Source of the DNA: Naumannella cuiyingiana
Lineage (GTDB): Bacteria > Actinomycetota > Actinomycetes > Propionibacteriales > Propionibacteriaceae
Direction of reading: 5' to 3'
Length of the DNA stretch: 64,000 nucleotides
NCBI RefSeq assembly: GCF_013408305.1
Contig: NZ_JACBZS010000001.1
Location: forward strand, 558,001-622,000
How positions within the stretch are numbered: the stretch's first letter is position 1; the number at the start of each line of letters is the position of its first letter. A program made the translations under genes and the position numbers. Below, one piece after another: positions 1 to 8,398 of this stretch. The notes below the pieces were generated by a model. The model made no database searches, had not been told where the DNA came from, and worked only from the letters and a program-made list of their open reading frames with translations.

Positions 1-867
1 CTAGCGGGCGGCCAGATCGAGGAAGGCCAGCGCCGCGGGGCTGGGGTCGAATGCGCTCCAGGCCAGGTACTGGACCCGCGCCGGTCCGCGGGTCACGTCG
101 ACCACAGGTACGCCCGCGCGGGCCGGCACCACCTCCGACGGCAACAGCGCGACCGCCTGCCCCTCGCGGACCAGTTCGAGGATCAGCTCCACCGCGGTCG
201 CCTCGTAGGCCACGGTCCGGGCCAGGCCGGCCGCCGCGAACGCGCGGTCGGTCTGGGCCCGGCCGGCCGAGCCGACCGGGAAGTCGGCGAACCGTTGGTC
301 GGCGAGCCGCTCCAGCCCGATCCGTCGCCGCCCGGCGAGACCGTGGCCCGGCGGGAGAACCGCGACGTGGCGGTCCCGGCCGAGCTCGCGCCAACGCACC
401 CCGCGCGGCCGTTCGTCCGGCGGCAGCCCCAGCACGCCGATGTCGAGCTCGCCTGCCCGGATGCCCGCCACGATCTCGTTGCTGGCCGCGACCCGCAGGC
501 CCACACGGACCTGCGGGTGAGCGTCGGAGAAGCGGCGCAGCAGGGCCGGGACGGCGAGTGCCGTGACCGTCGGGATCATCCCGATCGACAGATGTCCGCG
601 GACCTCGCCGGCCGCGGCGGCCGCGTCGGCGACGGCTCGCTCGGCCGCAGCCAGGCACTGCCGCGCGCCGTCGAGGAAGGCCGTGCCGGCCGGCGTGATG
701 GCAACCCGCCGGCTGGTCCGGGCGAACAGCGCGAAGCCGAGCTCGCGCTCCAGGGCCGCGATCTGGTGGCTGAGCGCGGACTGCACGACATAGCAGCGCT
801 CGGCGGCCCGGGTGAAGTTGCCGGTCTCGGCGACGGCGAGCACATAGCGCAGTTGTCGCAGCTCCAT
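1..867 (-). CDS. LysR family transcriptional regulator
   Basis: This 288-residue protein has the usual LysR length and layout. Residues 1-60 form the winged helix-turn-helix, with the signature AETGNFTRAAERCYVVQSAL followed by the linker helix (ALERELGFALFAR), and residues 91-288 form the periplasmic-binding-like effector domain. The stop codon lies on the first three bases of the window, so the gene is complete. The ATG start sits inside overlapping palindromes, and a CATGAT hexamer lies six bases upstream of it, which suggests a leaderless message under self-control. It is divergent from an EamA-type transporter, and LysR regulators commonly control their divergent neighbour, so an exporter regulator is the likely role. 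The effector is unknown. Confidence 0.93.
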   Translation of the reverse strand: MELRQLRYVLAVAETGNFTRAAERCYVVQSALSHQIAALERELGFALFARTSRRVAITPAGTAFLDGARQCLAAAERAVADAAAAAGEVRGHLSIGMIPTVTALAVPALLRRFSDAHPQVRVGLRVAASNEIVAGIRAGELDIGVLGLPPDERPRGVRWRELGRDRHVAVLPPGHGLAGRRRIGLERLADQRFADFPVGSAGRAQTDRAFAAAGLARTVAYEATAVELILELVREGQAVALLPSEVVPARAGVPVVDVTRGPARVQYLAWSAFDPSPAALAFLDLAAR

Positions 868-884
868 TGATCAATCATGATTGA
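866..884. promoter_or_regulatory. Overlapping palindromes, probable LysR operator
   Basis: Two overlapping perfect palindromes are visible: ATTGATCAAT at 866-875 and TCAATCATGATTGA at 871-884. They cover the lysR start codon and its putative -10 (CATGAT, positions 874-879 on the minus strand) and lie about 60 bases upstream of the divergent transporter. Placement between divergent lysR and target genes is typical for a LysR site. The assignment to this regulator is inference. Confidence 0.6.
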
Positions 885-945
885 CGATTGCTGTGGTGAC
901 AAACATGTGTTGGACTCATTGATCGGATGGGCGGAGCCTTGTCCC

Positions 946-1890
946 ATGGCACACCTCATCGCTCCGGCCGCCACACCACTCACCGAACGCCTGGGCAGCA
1001 CGGCGGCGACGGCGCTCGCGCCCGCCCTGTGGGGCACCACCTATCTCGTCACCACCGAGCTGCTGCCGCCCGGCCACCCGATGTTCGCGGCGCTGCTGCG
1101 GGCCCTGCCCGCCGGCCTGCTGGCGCTCGCGCTGACCCGGACGCTGCCGCACGGCTCGTGGTGGTGGCGGGCCGCCGTGCTGGGCACACTGAACATCGGG
1201 GTGTTCCTGACCCTGCTGTTCGTGGCCGCGCAACACCTGCCGGGCGGGGTCGCGGCCACCCTGGGCGCCTCCCAGACGATCATGGTCGCGCTCCTGGTGA
1301 TCCCCGTTCTCGGTGAGCGCCTGTCCCCCTGGCGGCTCGGTTGGGGTGCCGTCGGCGTGGTCGGCATCGGGCTGGTGGTGCTCGGTCCGGGCGCCCGGCT
1401 GGACGGCGTCGGGGTGCTGGCGGGCCTGGGCGCCGCGGGCGCGATGGCACTCGGGGTCACGCTGACCAAGCGCTGGGGCACGCCGACCGGTGTCGGACCG
1501 ATGGCCTATGCCGGTTGGCAACTGACCGCCGGCGGCCTGGTGCTGGCCCTGCCCGCCCTGGTTCTTGACGGCGTGCCGGACCGGATCGACGGTGCGGCGA
1601 TCGGCGGCTACCTGTGGCTCGGCCTGGCGGGGGCGCTGGTGGCCTACACGCTGTGGTTCCGCGGGATCAGGCGGTTGCCGGTAACCGCGACGGCCCTGCT
1701 CGGGTTGCTCTCGCCGCTGGTCGCCGCCGCCCTGGGCGCGCTGCTGCTCGGCGAGCGGTTGACCGCCCTGCAGATCGGCGGCTTCGCGCTGGCCCTGCTC
1801 GCGATGCTCGCCGGCCAGCTTCCCCCGCCCCGGTCCACCCGGGCGCCCGAGGCGCGGGCCGCCGACGCCCAGGCCCCAGTGCTCAGGTGA
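946..1890 (+). CDS. EamA/DMT superfamily transporter
   Basis: The product is a 314-residue, very hydrophobic protein with two homologous EamA halves and about ten membrane segments. The second half carries the typical end (ATALLGLLSPLVAAALGALLLGE). The family exports small metabolites, amino acids or drugs across the inner membrane. I chose the ATG at 946 over an in-frame start at 877 because the upstream stretch (IDDCCGDK...) is not membrane-like and overlaps the operator. A GAGCCT hexamer six bases before the ATG could be a -10 for a leaderless message. The divergent LysR gene is the likely regulator. The 3' end overlaps the convergent gene by 8 bp. The substrate cannot be predicted. Confidence 0.9.
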   Translation: MAHLIAPAATPLTERLGSTAATALAPALWGTTYLVTTELLPPGHPMFAALLRALPAGLLALALTRTLPHGSWWWRAAVLGTLNIGVFLTLLFVAAQHLPGGVAATLGASQTIMVALLVIPVLGERLSPWRLGWGAVGVVGIGLVVLGPGARLDGVGVLAGLGAAGAMALGVTLTKRWGTPTGVGPMAYAGWQLTAGGLVLALPALVLDGVPDRIDGAAIGGYLWLGLAGALVAYTLWFRGIRRLPVTATALLGLLSPLVAAALGALLLGERLTALQIGGFALALLAMLAGQLPPPRSTRAPEARAADAQAPVLR

Positions 1891-2191
1891 TGCGGGGAAG
1901 GTTCTCTCCGACGCGCTGCGGCTCGTCGTAGGCCGACGGTTCGTCGATCGCCAGCGAGAGCACCGGCACGATGATCATCTTCGAGTCGTAACCGTTCAGC
2001 GCGCGCCGATAGGACCCGACATCGCGCCAGCGGCCGACCAGGGCCCAGAGCCCGGGCTCGTCGAGATTGCGGACCAGGTCGACCGCCTCGCAGCCGGGTT
2101 TGCCGGCCAGCAGCTCGATCGCTGCGCGCATCCGTTCGCCGAACTCCGCTTCTCGATCATCGGGTACGCGGAATCGGTTGATCACCAGCAC
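1883..2191 (-). CDS. Antibiotic biosynthesis monooxygenase (ABM) family protein
   Basis: This roughly 102-residue protein starts VLVINRFRVPDDREAEF and continues with a helix and the KPGCEAVDLVRNLDEPGLWALVGRW strand pair typical of the dimeric alpha+beta ABM fold. Members include heme-degrading monooxygenases and small quinol monooxygenases. I set the start at the GTG at 2191; an in-frame start at 2248 would add an uncharacteristic basic, serine-rich stretch. The gene overlaps the stop of the preceding serine hydrolase (TGA at 2198-2196), so the two are probably translationally coupled. The substrate is unknown, and heme ligands cannot be assigned by eye. Confidence 0.75.
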   Translation of the reverse strand: MLVINRFRVPDDREAEFGERMRAAIELLAGKPGCEAVDLVRNLDEPGLWALVGRWRDVGSYRRALNGYDSKMIIVPVLSLAIDEPSAYDEPQRVGENLPRIT

Positions 2192-2195
2192 CGGA

Positions 2196-3668
2196 TCACC
2201 CCGGGAGGACGAGCGTCGACAGGTCGGCCCCGGCCAGCGGGGTGACATTCCAGGCCGCGCGCAGCCGCCCGCTGACCGGGTCGCCGACCAGTCGGACCCG
2301 GTGCGGGGTGTTGATCACGATCAGCTCGGCGACGAAGCCCTCGTCGGTCAGTCCGGCGCTGCTGCGGACCGCTACCTGCCCGGGCGCGCCGGCGTCGATG
2401 GTGCCGGCGGCCCAGTGGCCGTCGCCGGCCGGGACGGTCGTCGAACCGGACTCGAGCTGCAGGTCGAGGAGCCAGTCGGTGCCGTCGCGGCGGGGCGTCA
2501 GCCGGCCGACCGGCGCGGGCAGTCGACCGAGCAGTTCGTGGGTGATCCCCTCGCTGTCGGTGAATCCGGGGAGGCCGCCGTCGGGGGAATCGGCGTCGAC
2601 GAGGCTGCGGACCGGGGGCAGCTCGCGGCTCGCCAGCTCGACGGGTTCGGGCTCGACCGCCTCGGGACCACGGGCGGCAAGCCGGGCGAGCGCGGGAAAG
2701 AGATGGGTCCGGATCAGGTCGAGCTCGGCCTGCATGTCCAGCACGGCGGCGTTCACCGCGATCACGGCATCCAGCTCGGGGATGACGAGGGCGTACTGAC
2801 CGAAAGCGCCGTCGCCACGGAAGCCGTCATCCATCATCCACACCTGATAGCCGTAACCCCGCGACCAGTCCGGCGGCGGCGTCTGGCCGAAGGAGTCGGG
2901 CACGGCGGTGTCGCTGAGCGGCCGGACGGCCAGCTCGAACCACTCCGGCTCGACGAGCCGGCGTCCGCCGAGTTGCCCGCGGCGCAGCCACAGCTCGCCG
3001 ATCCCGAGCAGACCGCGCAGCGGGATGTGCAGACCGGCGAACCCGAGATCGCGACCCAGTCCGTCGGTCTGCCAGCCGACCGGTGCGACGTCGAGTGGGT
3101 CGAACAGCCGCGGGCGCAGCCAGTCGACGAGCCGCTCGCCGACGATCCGCTGCAGCGTGGCGGAGACCAGGTAGCTGCAGAGCTGGTTGTAGCAGAACAC
3201 CGACCCCGGTTCGGCCTCCGGCTCCTGGGCCAGGCACCAGGCGACCAGGTCGTCGTCGGAGTCGAACTGCAGCCCGTCGGTGACCCGGGCGAGCAACAGC
3301 ACGTCGGTGCGATGCCCCGCGCTCATCCGGAGCAGGTGCTCGAAGGTCCAGCCCGAGGCGCGCGGGCCGGCGAGTGCGGCGTACTCCGGCCAGTGATCGA
3401 CGATCCGGTCGGCCAGGTCGACCAGGCCCTCTTGTCTCGCCAGCGCGAACGCCGTCGCCAGGAAGGTCTTGCTCATCGAGTAGACGTGCTGCGGGGTCTC
3501 GGCGTCATACGGAGCCCACCAACCGCGGGCGACGGTACGCCCGCCGGAGTTGATCATCAGCCCGTGCAACTCGATCCCGGCCGCCTCGGCGGCATCGGCG
3601 AAGCCGGAGACGGCCCGTTCGAGGTCGTCGGTCGCCCCGCCTGTCTGGTCACTGCGCAGATCGGTCAC
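2196..3668 (-). CDS. Serine hydrolase, beta-lactamase (class C)-like
   Basis: This 490-residue protein carries the SxxK motif (Ser64-Met-Ser-Lys67, context HVYSMSKTFLATAFA) and a Tyr160-Asn-Gln motif at the place of the usual YxN. The layout matches the beta-lactamase-related family that includes EstB-type esterases and D-aminopeptidases. No signal peptide is visible, so a cytoplasmic esterase or peptidase is more likely than a true beta-lactamase. The last 150 residues form an extra beta-rich domain. The start is a GTG, with TAGTTT eight bases upstream (3677-3682), so the message may be leaderless. The gene is divergent from znuA and precedes an ABM-family gene. Confidence 0.82.
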   Translation of the reverse strand: MTDLRSDQTGGATDDLERAVSGFADAAEAAGIELHGLMINSGGRTVARGWWAPYDAETPQHVYSMSKTFLATAFALARQEGLVDLADRIVDHWPEYAALAGPRASGWTFEHLLRMSAGHRTDVLLLARVTDGLQFDSDDDLVAWCLAQEPEAEPGSVFCYNQLCSYLVSATLQRIVGERLVDWLRPRLFDPLDVAPVGWQTDGLGRDLGFAGLHIPLRGLLGIGELWLRRGQLGGRRLVEPEWFELAVRPLSDTAVPDSFGQTPPPDWSRGYGYQVWMMDDGFRGDGAFGQYALVIPELDAVIAVNAAVLDMQAELDLIRTHLFPALARLAARGPEAVEPEPVELASRELPPVRSLVDADSPDGGLPGFTDSEGITHELLGRLPAPVGRLTPRRDGTDWLLDLQLESGSTTVPAGDGHWAAGTIDAGAPGQVAVRSSAGLTDEGFVAELIVINTPHRVRLVGDPVSGRLRAAWNVTPLAGADLSTLVLPG

Positions 3669-3676
3669 GACCGCTC

Positions 3677-3682
3677 AAACTA
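3677..3682 (-). promoter_or_regulatory. -10 hexamer TAGTTT of the serine hydrolase gene
   Basis: TAGTTT on the minus strand ends eight bases before the GTG start at 3668, as in the other putative leaderless promoters of this window. Confidence 0.45.
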
Positions 3683-3689
3683 GCGCGAC

Positions 3690-3727
3690 TTGACCCGGCG
3701 GTCGACTCTAGATGAAAATGATTTCCA
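3690..3727 (+). promoter_or_regulatory. znu promoter with overlapping Zur box
   Basis: TGAAAATGATTTCCA at 3713-3727 matches the zinc-uptake-regulator palindrome TGAAAATNATTTTCA at 13 of 14 specified positions. It covers a candidate -10 (GAAAAT, 3714-3719) that sits 18 bases after TTGACC (3690-3695). Zinc-loaded Zur bound here would block the promoter. The ATG at 3727 starts seven bases after the -10, so the transcript may be leaderless. The box match is visible; the promoter reading is inference. Confidence 0.75.
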
Positions 3728-4683
3728 TGAGCTTTCGTCGCCTGCTGCCCTGCGCCGCGATCGTCCCGCTCCTCTTCGGCGCCTGCGCCGCGCCGGCGGT
3801 CGAGGCCGATGAGGGCGCGGGCCCCGTCGAGGTCGTCACCACGTTCTATCCGCTGCAGTTCGCCACCGAGCAGGTCGGCGGCCCCGACGTGACCGTGACC
3901 GACCTCACCCCGCCCGGCACGGAACCGCACGACCTCGAACTGACCCCGCGCCAGGTGGCCGCGATCGCCGATGCCGATCTGGTCGTCTACCTTGCCGGGC
4001 TGCAGCCCGCCGTCGACCGGGCCATCGCCGAGAATGCGACCGGGACGGTTCTGGAGGCGGGCGCGCTGGTCCCCGCCCCGCCCCCCGGAGCTGATCATGC
4101 CGACGAACCGGCCGTCGAACCGGGCCACACCGAGGAACCGGGCCATGATCACGACCACGGGGGGCGCGACCCACACCTCTGGCTGGACCCGGAGAACATG
4201 GAGCTGATCGGTTCCGGCATCGCGGCCGCGCTGTCCGATCTCGACCCGGACGACGCCGCCGGGTACGCCGACCGCGATGCGACCTTCGACGCCCGCCTGA
4301 CCGACCTCGACGAGCGCTTCCGTACCGGACTTGCCCGGTGCGAGACGCGGGCCTTCATCACCTCCCACGAAGCCTTCGGCCACCTCGCCGCGCGCTACGA
4401 CCTGGAGCAGATCGCGATCCGCGGCCTCTCGGCGGACGAGGAGCCCTCACCGGCCCGGATCGCGGCCGTGCAGCACGCCGCCCGCGACCACGACATCGAC
4501 ACGATCTTCTACGAGACGCTGGTCTCGCCCGAGGTGTCGGAATCGGTGGCCCGCGATCTCGGGCTGCGTACCGCCGTGCTCGACCCGATCGAGGGCCTGG
4601 CCGACGCCTCGACCGGCGCGGACTACTTCTCGCTGATGGACGCCAACCTGGCCGCGCTGCGCGGCGCCAACCGATGCCGGTGA
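3727..4683 (+). CDS. znuA: Zinc ABC transporter substrate-binding lipoprotein
   Basis: This is a cluster A-I metal-binding protein of about 318 residues that captures Zn2+ outside the membrane and delivers it to the ZnuB permease. A lipoprotein signal peptide (MSFRRLL, hydrophobic core, lipobox FGAC) places the lipidated cysteine near residue 20. A His/Glu-rich loop (HADEP..HTEEP..HDHDH, residues about 120-145) is the hallmark of zinc rather than manganese binders. PHLWLDPENM follows. In-frame ATGs at 3712 and 3718 also exist, but they lie within the Zur box and the -10. The gene overlaps the ATPase gene by 10 bp and heads znuA-znuC-znuB, with zur downstream. Confidence 0.93.
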   Translation: MSFRRLLPCAAIVPLLFGACAAPAVEADEGAGPVEVVTTFYPLQFATEQVGGPDVTVTDLTPPGTEPHDLELTPRQVAAIADADLVVYLAGLQPAVDRAIAENATGTVLEAGALVPAPPPGADHADEPAVEPGHTEEPGHDHDHGGRDPHLWLDPENMELIGSGIAAALSDLDPDDAAGYADRDATFDARLTDLDERFRTGLARCETRAFITSHEAFGHLAARYDLEQIAIRGLSADEEPSPARIAAVQHAARDHDIDTIFYETLVSPEVSESVARDLGLRTAVLDPIEGLADASTGADYFSLMDANLAALRGANRCR

Positions 4684-5354
4684 CCCCGGCCGTCGCGGCC
4701 GACGACCTGACGGTCGCGCTCGGCGGACCGCCCGTGCTGCGCGAAATCAGCTTCGCCATCGACCCCGCGAGCTATGTCGGCCTGTTCGGCGGCAACGGCT
4801 CCGGCAAGACCACCCTGGTGCGCACCCTGCTCGGCCTGGTCCGTCCCGAGGCGGGCTCGGCGTCGCTGTTCGGTACGCCGGTCGGGAAGTTCCGCAACTG
4901 GTCACGGATCGGCTACGTGCCCCAGCGCACGGCTGTCTCCATCGATGCGGCGACCGTGGGCGAGGTGGTCGCCTCGGGTCGGCTCGCCCGCCGACGCCCG
5001 TTCTTCCTGCGGGCGGGCCGCGCCGACCGCGAGGCGACCGACGAGGCGCTGGACCGGCTCGGCATCTCCGGACTGGCCGATCGTGAGTTCGCCGCCCTGT
5101 CCGGCGGCCAGCAGCAGCGCACGTTGATCGCCCGCGCGCTCGCCGGCCGACCGGAGCTGCTGATCCTGGACGAGCCGCTGGCGGGCATCGACGTGGAGAG
5201 TCAGGAATCCCTGGCCGCCACCCTCGCGGCCCTGCACGACGACGGGCGCACGCTGCTGGCGGTGCTGCACGAGCCGGGTCCGCTCGGCCCCTCCCTGCAG
5301 CGCCGGCTGGTCCTCGACCAGGGCCGGCTGGTCGCCGACGAGGTGAGCGCGTGA
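4674..5354 (+). CDS. znuC: Zinc ABC transporter ATP-binding protein
   Basis: This 226-residue single-domain ABC ATPase powers zinc import with ZnuA and ZnuB. Visible motifs are Walker A (GGNGSGKT, about residue 37), the signature LSGGQQQR, Walker B (LLILDEPLAGID) and the switch histidine (LLAVLHE). I chose the ATG at 4674 because it precedes a normal ABC start (DDLTVALGGPPVL); longer upstream frames run antisense-like through znuA. It overlaps the znuA end by 10 bp, and its TGA overlaps the permease ATG (TGATG), so the operon is translationally coupled. Confidence 0.94.
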   Translation: MPVTPAVAADDLTVALGGPPVLREISFAIDPASYVGLFGGNGSGKTTLVRTLLGLVRPEAGSASLFGTPVGKFRNWSRIGYVPQRTAVSIDAATVGEVVASGRLARRRPFFLRAGRADREATDEALDRLGISGLADREFAALSGGQQQRTLIARALAGRPELLILDEPLAGIDVESQESLAATLAALHDDGRTLLAVLHEPGPLGPSLQRRLVLDQGRLVADEVSA

Positions 5355-6178
5355 TGACAGAGCTCCTGGCGTACCCGTTCATGGTCCGGGCGCTGCTGGC
5401 GGCGCTGCTGACCGGCCTGATCGCCCCGGCGATCGGTACCTATGTCGTGCAGCGCCGGCTCAGCCTGCTCGGCGACGGCCTCGGGCACGTGGCGCTGGCG
5501 GGCGTGGGCCTGGCCCTCGCCACCGGCACCGCCCCGCTCCCGATCGCGGTGATCATCTGCGTGGCAGGCGCGGTGACGATCGAGCTGCTGCGCCAGGCGG
5601 GGCGCGCGACCAGCGACGTCGGGCTGGCGCTGCTGTTCTACGGCGGCCTCGCGGCGGGCGTACTGCTCGCCTCCCGGGCCGGTCAGGGCGCCGGCGCGCT
5701 CGCCCAGTACCTGTTCGGGTCGCTGACCACGATCGACGACGGCGACACCTGGCTGGTGGCCGGGCTCGGCATCCTGGTGCTGGTCCCGGCGATCGGGCTG
5801 GCCCCGCAGCTCTTCGCGGTCTCGGCCGACGAGGAGCACGCGCGGACGATGGGGCTGCCCGTCCGGGCGTACAACTTCTGCGTGATCATCCTCGCCGCGA
5901 TCACCGTCAGCGTCGCCATGCGCACGGTCGGGCTGTTGCTGATCAGCGCCCTGATGGTGATCCCGGTCGCGACGGCGCGCGGCCTGGTCCGCGGATTCCG
6001 CCGCGGGCTGTTCGCGGCGATGGCGATCGGCGCGGTGGTCGCGGTCGTCGGCACCGGCGGGTCGTTCTACCTCGACACGGCCCCCGGTGCGCTGATCGTG
6101 CTGCTCGCGATCGCCGGCTTCGCGCTCGCCTGGCCGATCTCGCTCGCCCTGCGGCGAGCCCGCCGGGCCGGCCCCTGA
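5354..6178 (+). CDS. znuB: Zinc ABC transporter permease
   Basis: This 274-residue integral membrane protein belongs to the ABC-3 permease family, with about eight membrane segments. The family signature RRLSLLGDGLGHVALAGVGLAL lies near residues 30-50 (in part), and the coupling region DEEHARTMGLPVRAYNF near residue 160. It forms the zinc channel with ZnuC. The ATG at 5354 overlaps the ATPase stop by one base. The GTG at 5351 is one codon upstream and could also serve. Confidence 0.93.
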   Translation: MTELLAYPFMVRALLAALLTGLIAPAIGTYVVQRRLSLLGDGLGHVALAGVGLALATGTAPLPIAVIICVAGAVTIELLRQAGRATSDVGLALLFYGGLAAGVLLASRAGQGAGALAQYLFGSLTTIDDGDTWLVAGLGILVLVPAIGLAPQLFAVSADEEHARTMGLPVRAYNFCVIILAAITVSVAMRTVGLLLISALMVIPVATARGLVRGFRRGLFAAMAIGAVVAVVGTGGSFYLDTAPGALIVLLAIAGFALAWPISLALRRARRAGP

Positions 6179-6296
6179 GCGACCCCGACCGCCGGATCGC
6201 GAGCGCCCGGACCTCGGGCGGCCGAATCTTGATCGACACGATACATTCGGATCTACTGATATGTGCGGGTCCGGCGGCCCGGCGGAAGGGAGCCTG

Positions 6297-6689
6297 ATGG
6301 CGACAGCAGCGCGGTCCCAGCGCATCACCCGGCAGCGCGTCGCGGTCGACGCGGTGCTGAACGGCTTCGACGACTTCCGCAGCGCGCAGCAGGTGCACGA
6401 TGAGTTGCGCCGGCGCGGGCAGTCGGTCGGGCTGACGACCGTCTACCGAACCCTGCAGACGATGGCCGATGCGGGCGAGCTGGACGTGCTCCGCAACAGC
6501 GACGGCGAGGCGGCGTACCGTCGCTGCTCGACCGGTCACCATCACCACCTGGTCTGCCGCGACTGCGGCCGGACGGTCGAGATCGACGCCCCCGAGGTGG
6601 AGCGGTGGGCCGGGGATGTGGCGGCGGCGAACGGGTTTCGCGCCATCCGGCACGATCTGGAGATCTTCGGCACCTGCAGCGACTGCTGA
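6297..6689 (+). CDS. zur: Fur family repressor, probable Zur
   Basis: This 130-residue Fur-type metalloregulator has an N-terminal winged helix (residues 1-75, recognition region VGLTTVYRTLQTMADAG) and a dimerisation/metal domain. The structural zinc cysteines are visible as C87-x2-C90 and C127-x2-C130, the latter at the very end. His81-84 (GHHHHLVC) supply sensory ligands. The ATG at 6297 follows a strong ribosome binding site (GGAAGGGA); an upstream in-frame ATG at 6261 lacks one. Its position after znuABC and the Zur box upstream of znuA argue for Zur rather than Fur or PerR. Confidence 0.9.
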   Translation: MATAARSQRITRQRVAVDAVLNGFDDFRSAQQVHDELRRRGQSVGLTTVYRTLQTMADAGELDVLRNSDGEAAYRRCSTGHHHHLVCRDCGRTVEIDAPEVERWAGDVAAANGFRAIRHDLEIFGTCSDC

Positions 6690-6691
6690 CC

Positions 6692-7486
6692 TCACCGATC
6701 CAGCCGGTCGACCACCTTCGGCAAGGAGCGATACATCGGGTGCAGCGGATGCCCCGAGCGCGGCTCGCCCGGGAAGCTCCAGTAGTTCTCCTGCTGCTGG
6801 ACGACCATCCGGACCAGCGCCAGCCGCGAGCCCGAGGCGACGACCGCTTGGGCATCGAAGGTCCCGATGTCCGGATTCGTGCCCGCCGGCGGCGCATAGG
6901 CGTACTCGACGAAGATCGCCTTGATCCCGCGCGCGACCGGCACGCTGCGCTCGGGCAGCTCCGACACCTGTGTGGCACCGGCGCGCTCCAGCGAGCCCCG
7001 ACACGCGCGCAGCCGGGCGGCCACCGACTCCGCGGCCTGGGCGGCCTCCGCGGGGGTGCGGAACTCGGCGATGCTGACCCGCGCACGGCCGTCGTCTCGG
7101 CCGCGCAGCTCGTACTCGCGCCGCAGGCCGCGTAGCGCGCCCGGCGATTCCTCCAGCCCCCGGGCCAGGCACACCGAGCCGGGCCCCAGCTCGGTGTGGT
7201 CCAGGGCGGCCCAGTCCCCCGGCGCGTCCCAGGCCAGGTCGTCGGTGGTGGGCAGATTGTCCGGTCTGAGCGGCCCGGTGGGCCTCGACGCCGGCGTACT
7301 GGTCGGCCACGCGCCGCCGGTCGGGGCCGGATCCGGCGCGGACGGCGGCGCGGGCGCGTCCGGCTGGCGCACGGCCAGCGCGATGACGACCACCAGCACG
7401 GCCGCCGCGACAACGCCCAGCGCGCCGGCCAGGGAACTCGGCCGGCTGCGGTTCGACGGGTCCTGTGCCGGGTTGTCGTCGCTCAC
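6692..7486 (-). CDS. Hypothetical membrane-anchored extracytoplasmic protein
   Basis: I do not recognise this 264-residue protein. It has a short charged N-terminus, one membrane segment (residues about 20-40, LAGALGVVAAAVLVVVIALAV), a Pro/Thr-rich linker to about residue 80 and a C-terminal domain of about 180 residues. That domain holds two cysteines (SVCLARG and RACRG) that could form a disulfide, which fits an outside location. I used the GTG at 7486 because GGAGGTGAC lies just upstream. The gene follows recO closely on the same strand and is convergent with zur with a 2-bp gap. Confidence 0.7.
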   Translation of the reverse strand: MSDDNPAQDPSNRSRPSSLAGALGVVAAAVLVVVIALAVRQPDAPAPPSAPDPAPTGGAWPTSTPASRPTGPLRPDNLPTTDDLAWDAPGDWAALDHTELGPGSVCLARGLEESPGALRGLRREYELRGRDDGRARVSIAEFRTPAEAAQAAESVAARLRACRGSLERAGATQVSELPERSVPVARGIKAIFVEYAYAPPAGTNPDIGTFDAQAVVASGSRLALVRMVVQQQENYWSFPGEPRSGHPLHPMYRSLPKVVDRLDR

Positions 7487-7516
7487 GTCACCTCCGGCAC
7501 GCAGGCTACCCGGCAC

Positions 7517-8257
7517 TCAGCCGGCGACCTGGGAGAGCGAGCGCACACGGCGCTCCACATGCCAGGTGAGGAAGGCCGTGACCAGTCCGCTGGCGCTGCG
7601 GCGTACCCCCGGCGCGGCATCGCGGGTGCCCGGCCAGTCGCCGGTCAGCAACGCGATCAGGTACGCCCGGACGCCGGCGTCCAGGCTCGCCGACCCGGGC
7701 GGCCGGCAGACCCGACAGACGCTCCCGCCGGCCTGCACCGAGAAGGAGTCGTGCGCACCCTCCTGCCCGCAGCGGGCGCAGGCGTCGAAGGTCGGCGCAT
7801 AACCGGCGATGGCCAACGCGCGGAGCAGATAGGAGTCCAGGATGGCTCGCGGCGGTCGCGGCCCGTCGGGGGTGGCCGAGCCGAGCACCCGGACCGCGCC
7901 GAGCAGCAGCAGATAGTGCTGCAGGGCTGGCTCGCGCTCCTCGGCGACCAGCCGGTCGGCCGTCTCCAGCATCGCCTGACCGGCGGCATAGGTGTCGAAG
8001 TCGCGGCCGAGCGGCTCGCCGTAGGCGTGCAGGGAGTCGGCCTGGACGATCACATCGAGGCTGCGGCCGTGGGCGAACTGCAGGTCGACGTGGCTGAACG
8101 GTTCCAGCCGGGCCCCGAACTTCGAGGAGGTACGCCGCACGCCCTTGGCCACCGCACGCAGCTTGCCGTGTCGCCGCGAGAGCATGGTGATGATGCGGTC
8201 CGCCTCCCCCAGCTTGTGGGTGCGCAGGACCACGACCTCGTCGCGGTAGGTGGGCAC
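7517..8257 (-). CDS. recO: DNA repair protein RecO
   Basis: RecO loads RecA in the RecFOR pathway of gap repair. The 246-residue protein opens with YRDEVVVLRTHKLGEADRIITMLSRRHGKLRAVAKGVRR, the conserved OB-fold beginning, followed by helical domains and a four-cysteine zinc module (CARCG ... CRVCR, residues about 165-195). The start is a GTG with GACAAT six bases upstream, a candidate leaderless promoter. In many actinobacteria recO directly precedes uppS in the same orientation; here a sugar importer separates them and they point in opposite directions. Confidence 0.95.
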   Translation of the reverse strand: MPTYRDEVVVLRTHKLGEADRIITMLSRRHGKLRAVAKGVRRTSSKFGARLEPFSHVDLQFAHGRSLDVIVQADSLHAYGEPLGRDFDTYAAGQAMLETADRLVAEEREPALQHYLLLLGAVRVLGSATPDGPRPPRAILDSYLLRALAIAGYAPTFDACARCGQEGAHDSFSVQAGGSVCRVCRPPGSASLDAGVRAYLIALLTGDWPGTRDAAPGVRRSASGLVTAFLTWHVERRVRSLSQVAG

Positions 8258-8323
8258 CGAACGATTGTCCCTCGCTCCTCCGACACGGTCGGTAACGATC
8301 GAGAGCGTGTCGCGGCGAGCTGA

Positions 8324-8353
8324 TTGACCCCCTCGTCGGGCCGAGCGTAATGT
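8324..8353 (+). promoter_or_regulatory. Promoter of the sugar importer operon
   Basis: TTGACC (8324-8329) and TAATGT (8348-8353) are separated by 18 bases and lie 45 bases before the GTG of mmsA, which has its own ribosome binding site (GAGGGAG). No clear operator palindrome is seen, and no local regulator gene is present. Confidence 0.55.
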
Positions 8354-8398
8354 TCCGACGTCTCTGTAGCGAGAGCCGACCCGAACGAGGGAGTTCAG

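Noticed and set aside
2196-3668. Antibiotic-resistance beta-lactamase
   Set aside because: There is an SxxK motif, but no signal peptide, an atypical YNQ second motif and an extra C-terminal domain. An esterase or peptidase is more likely.
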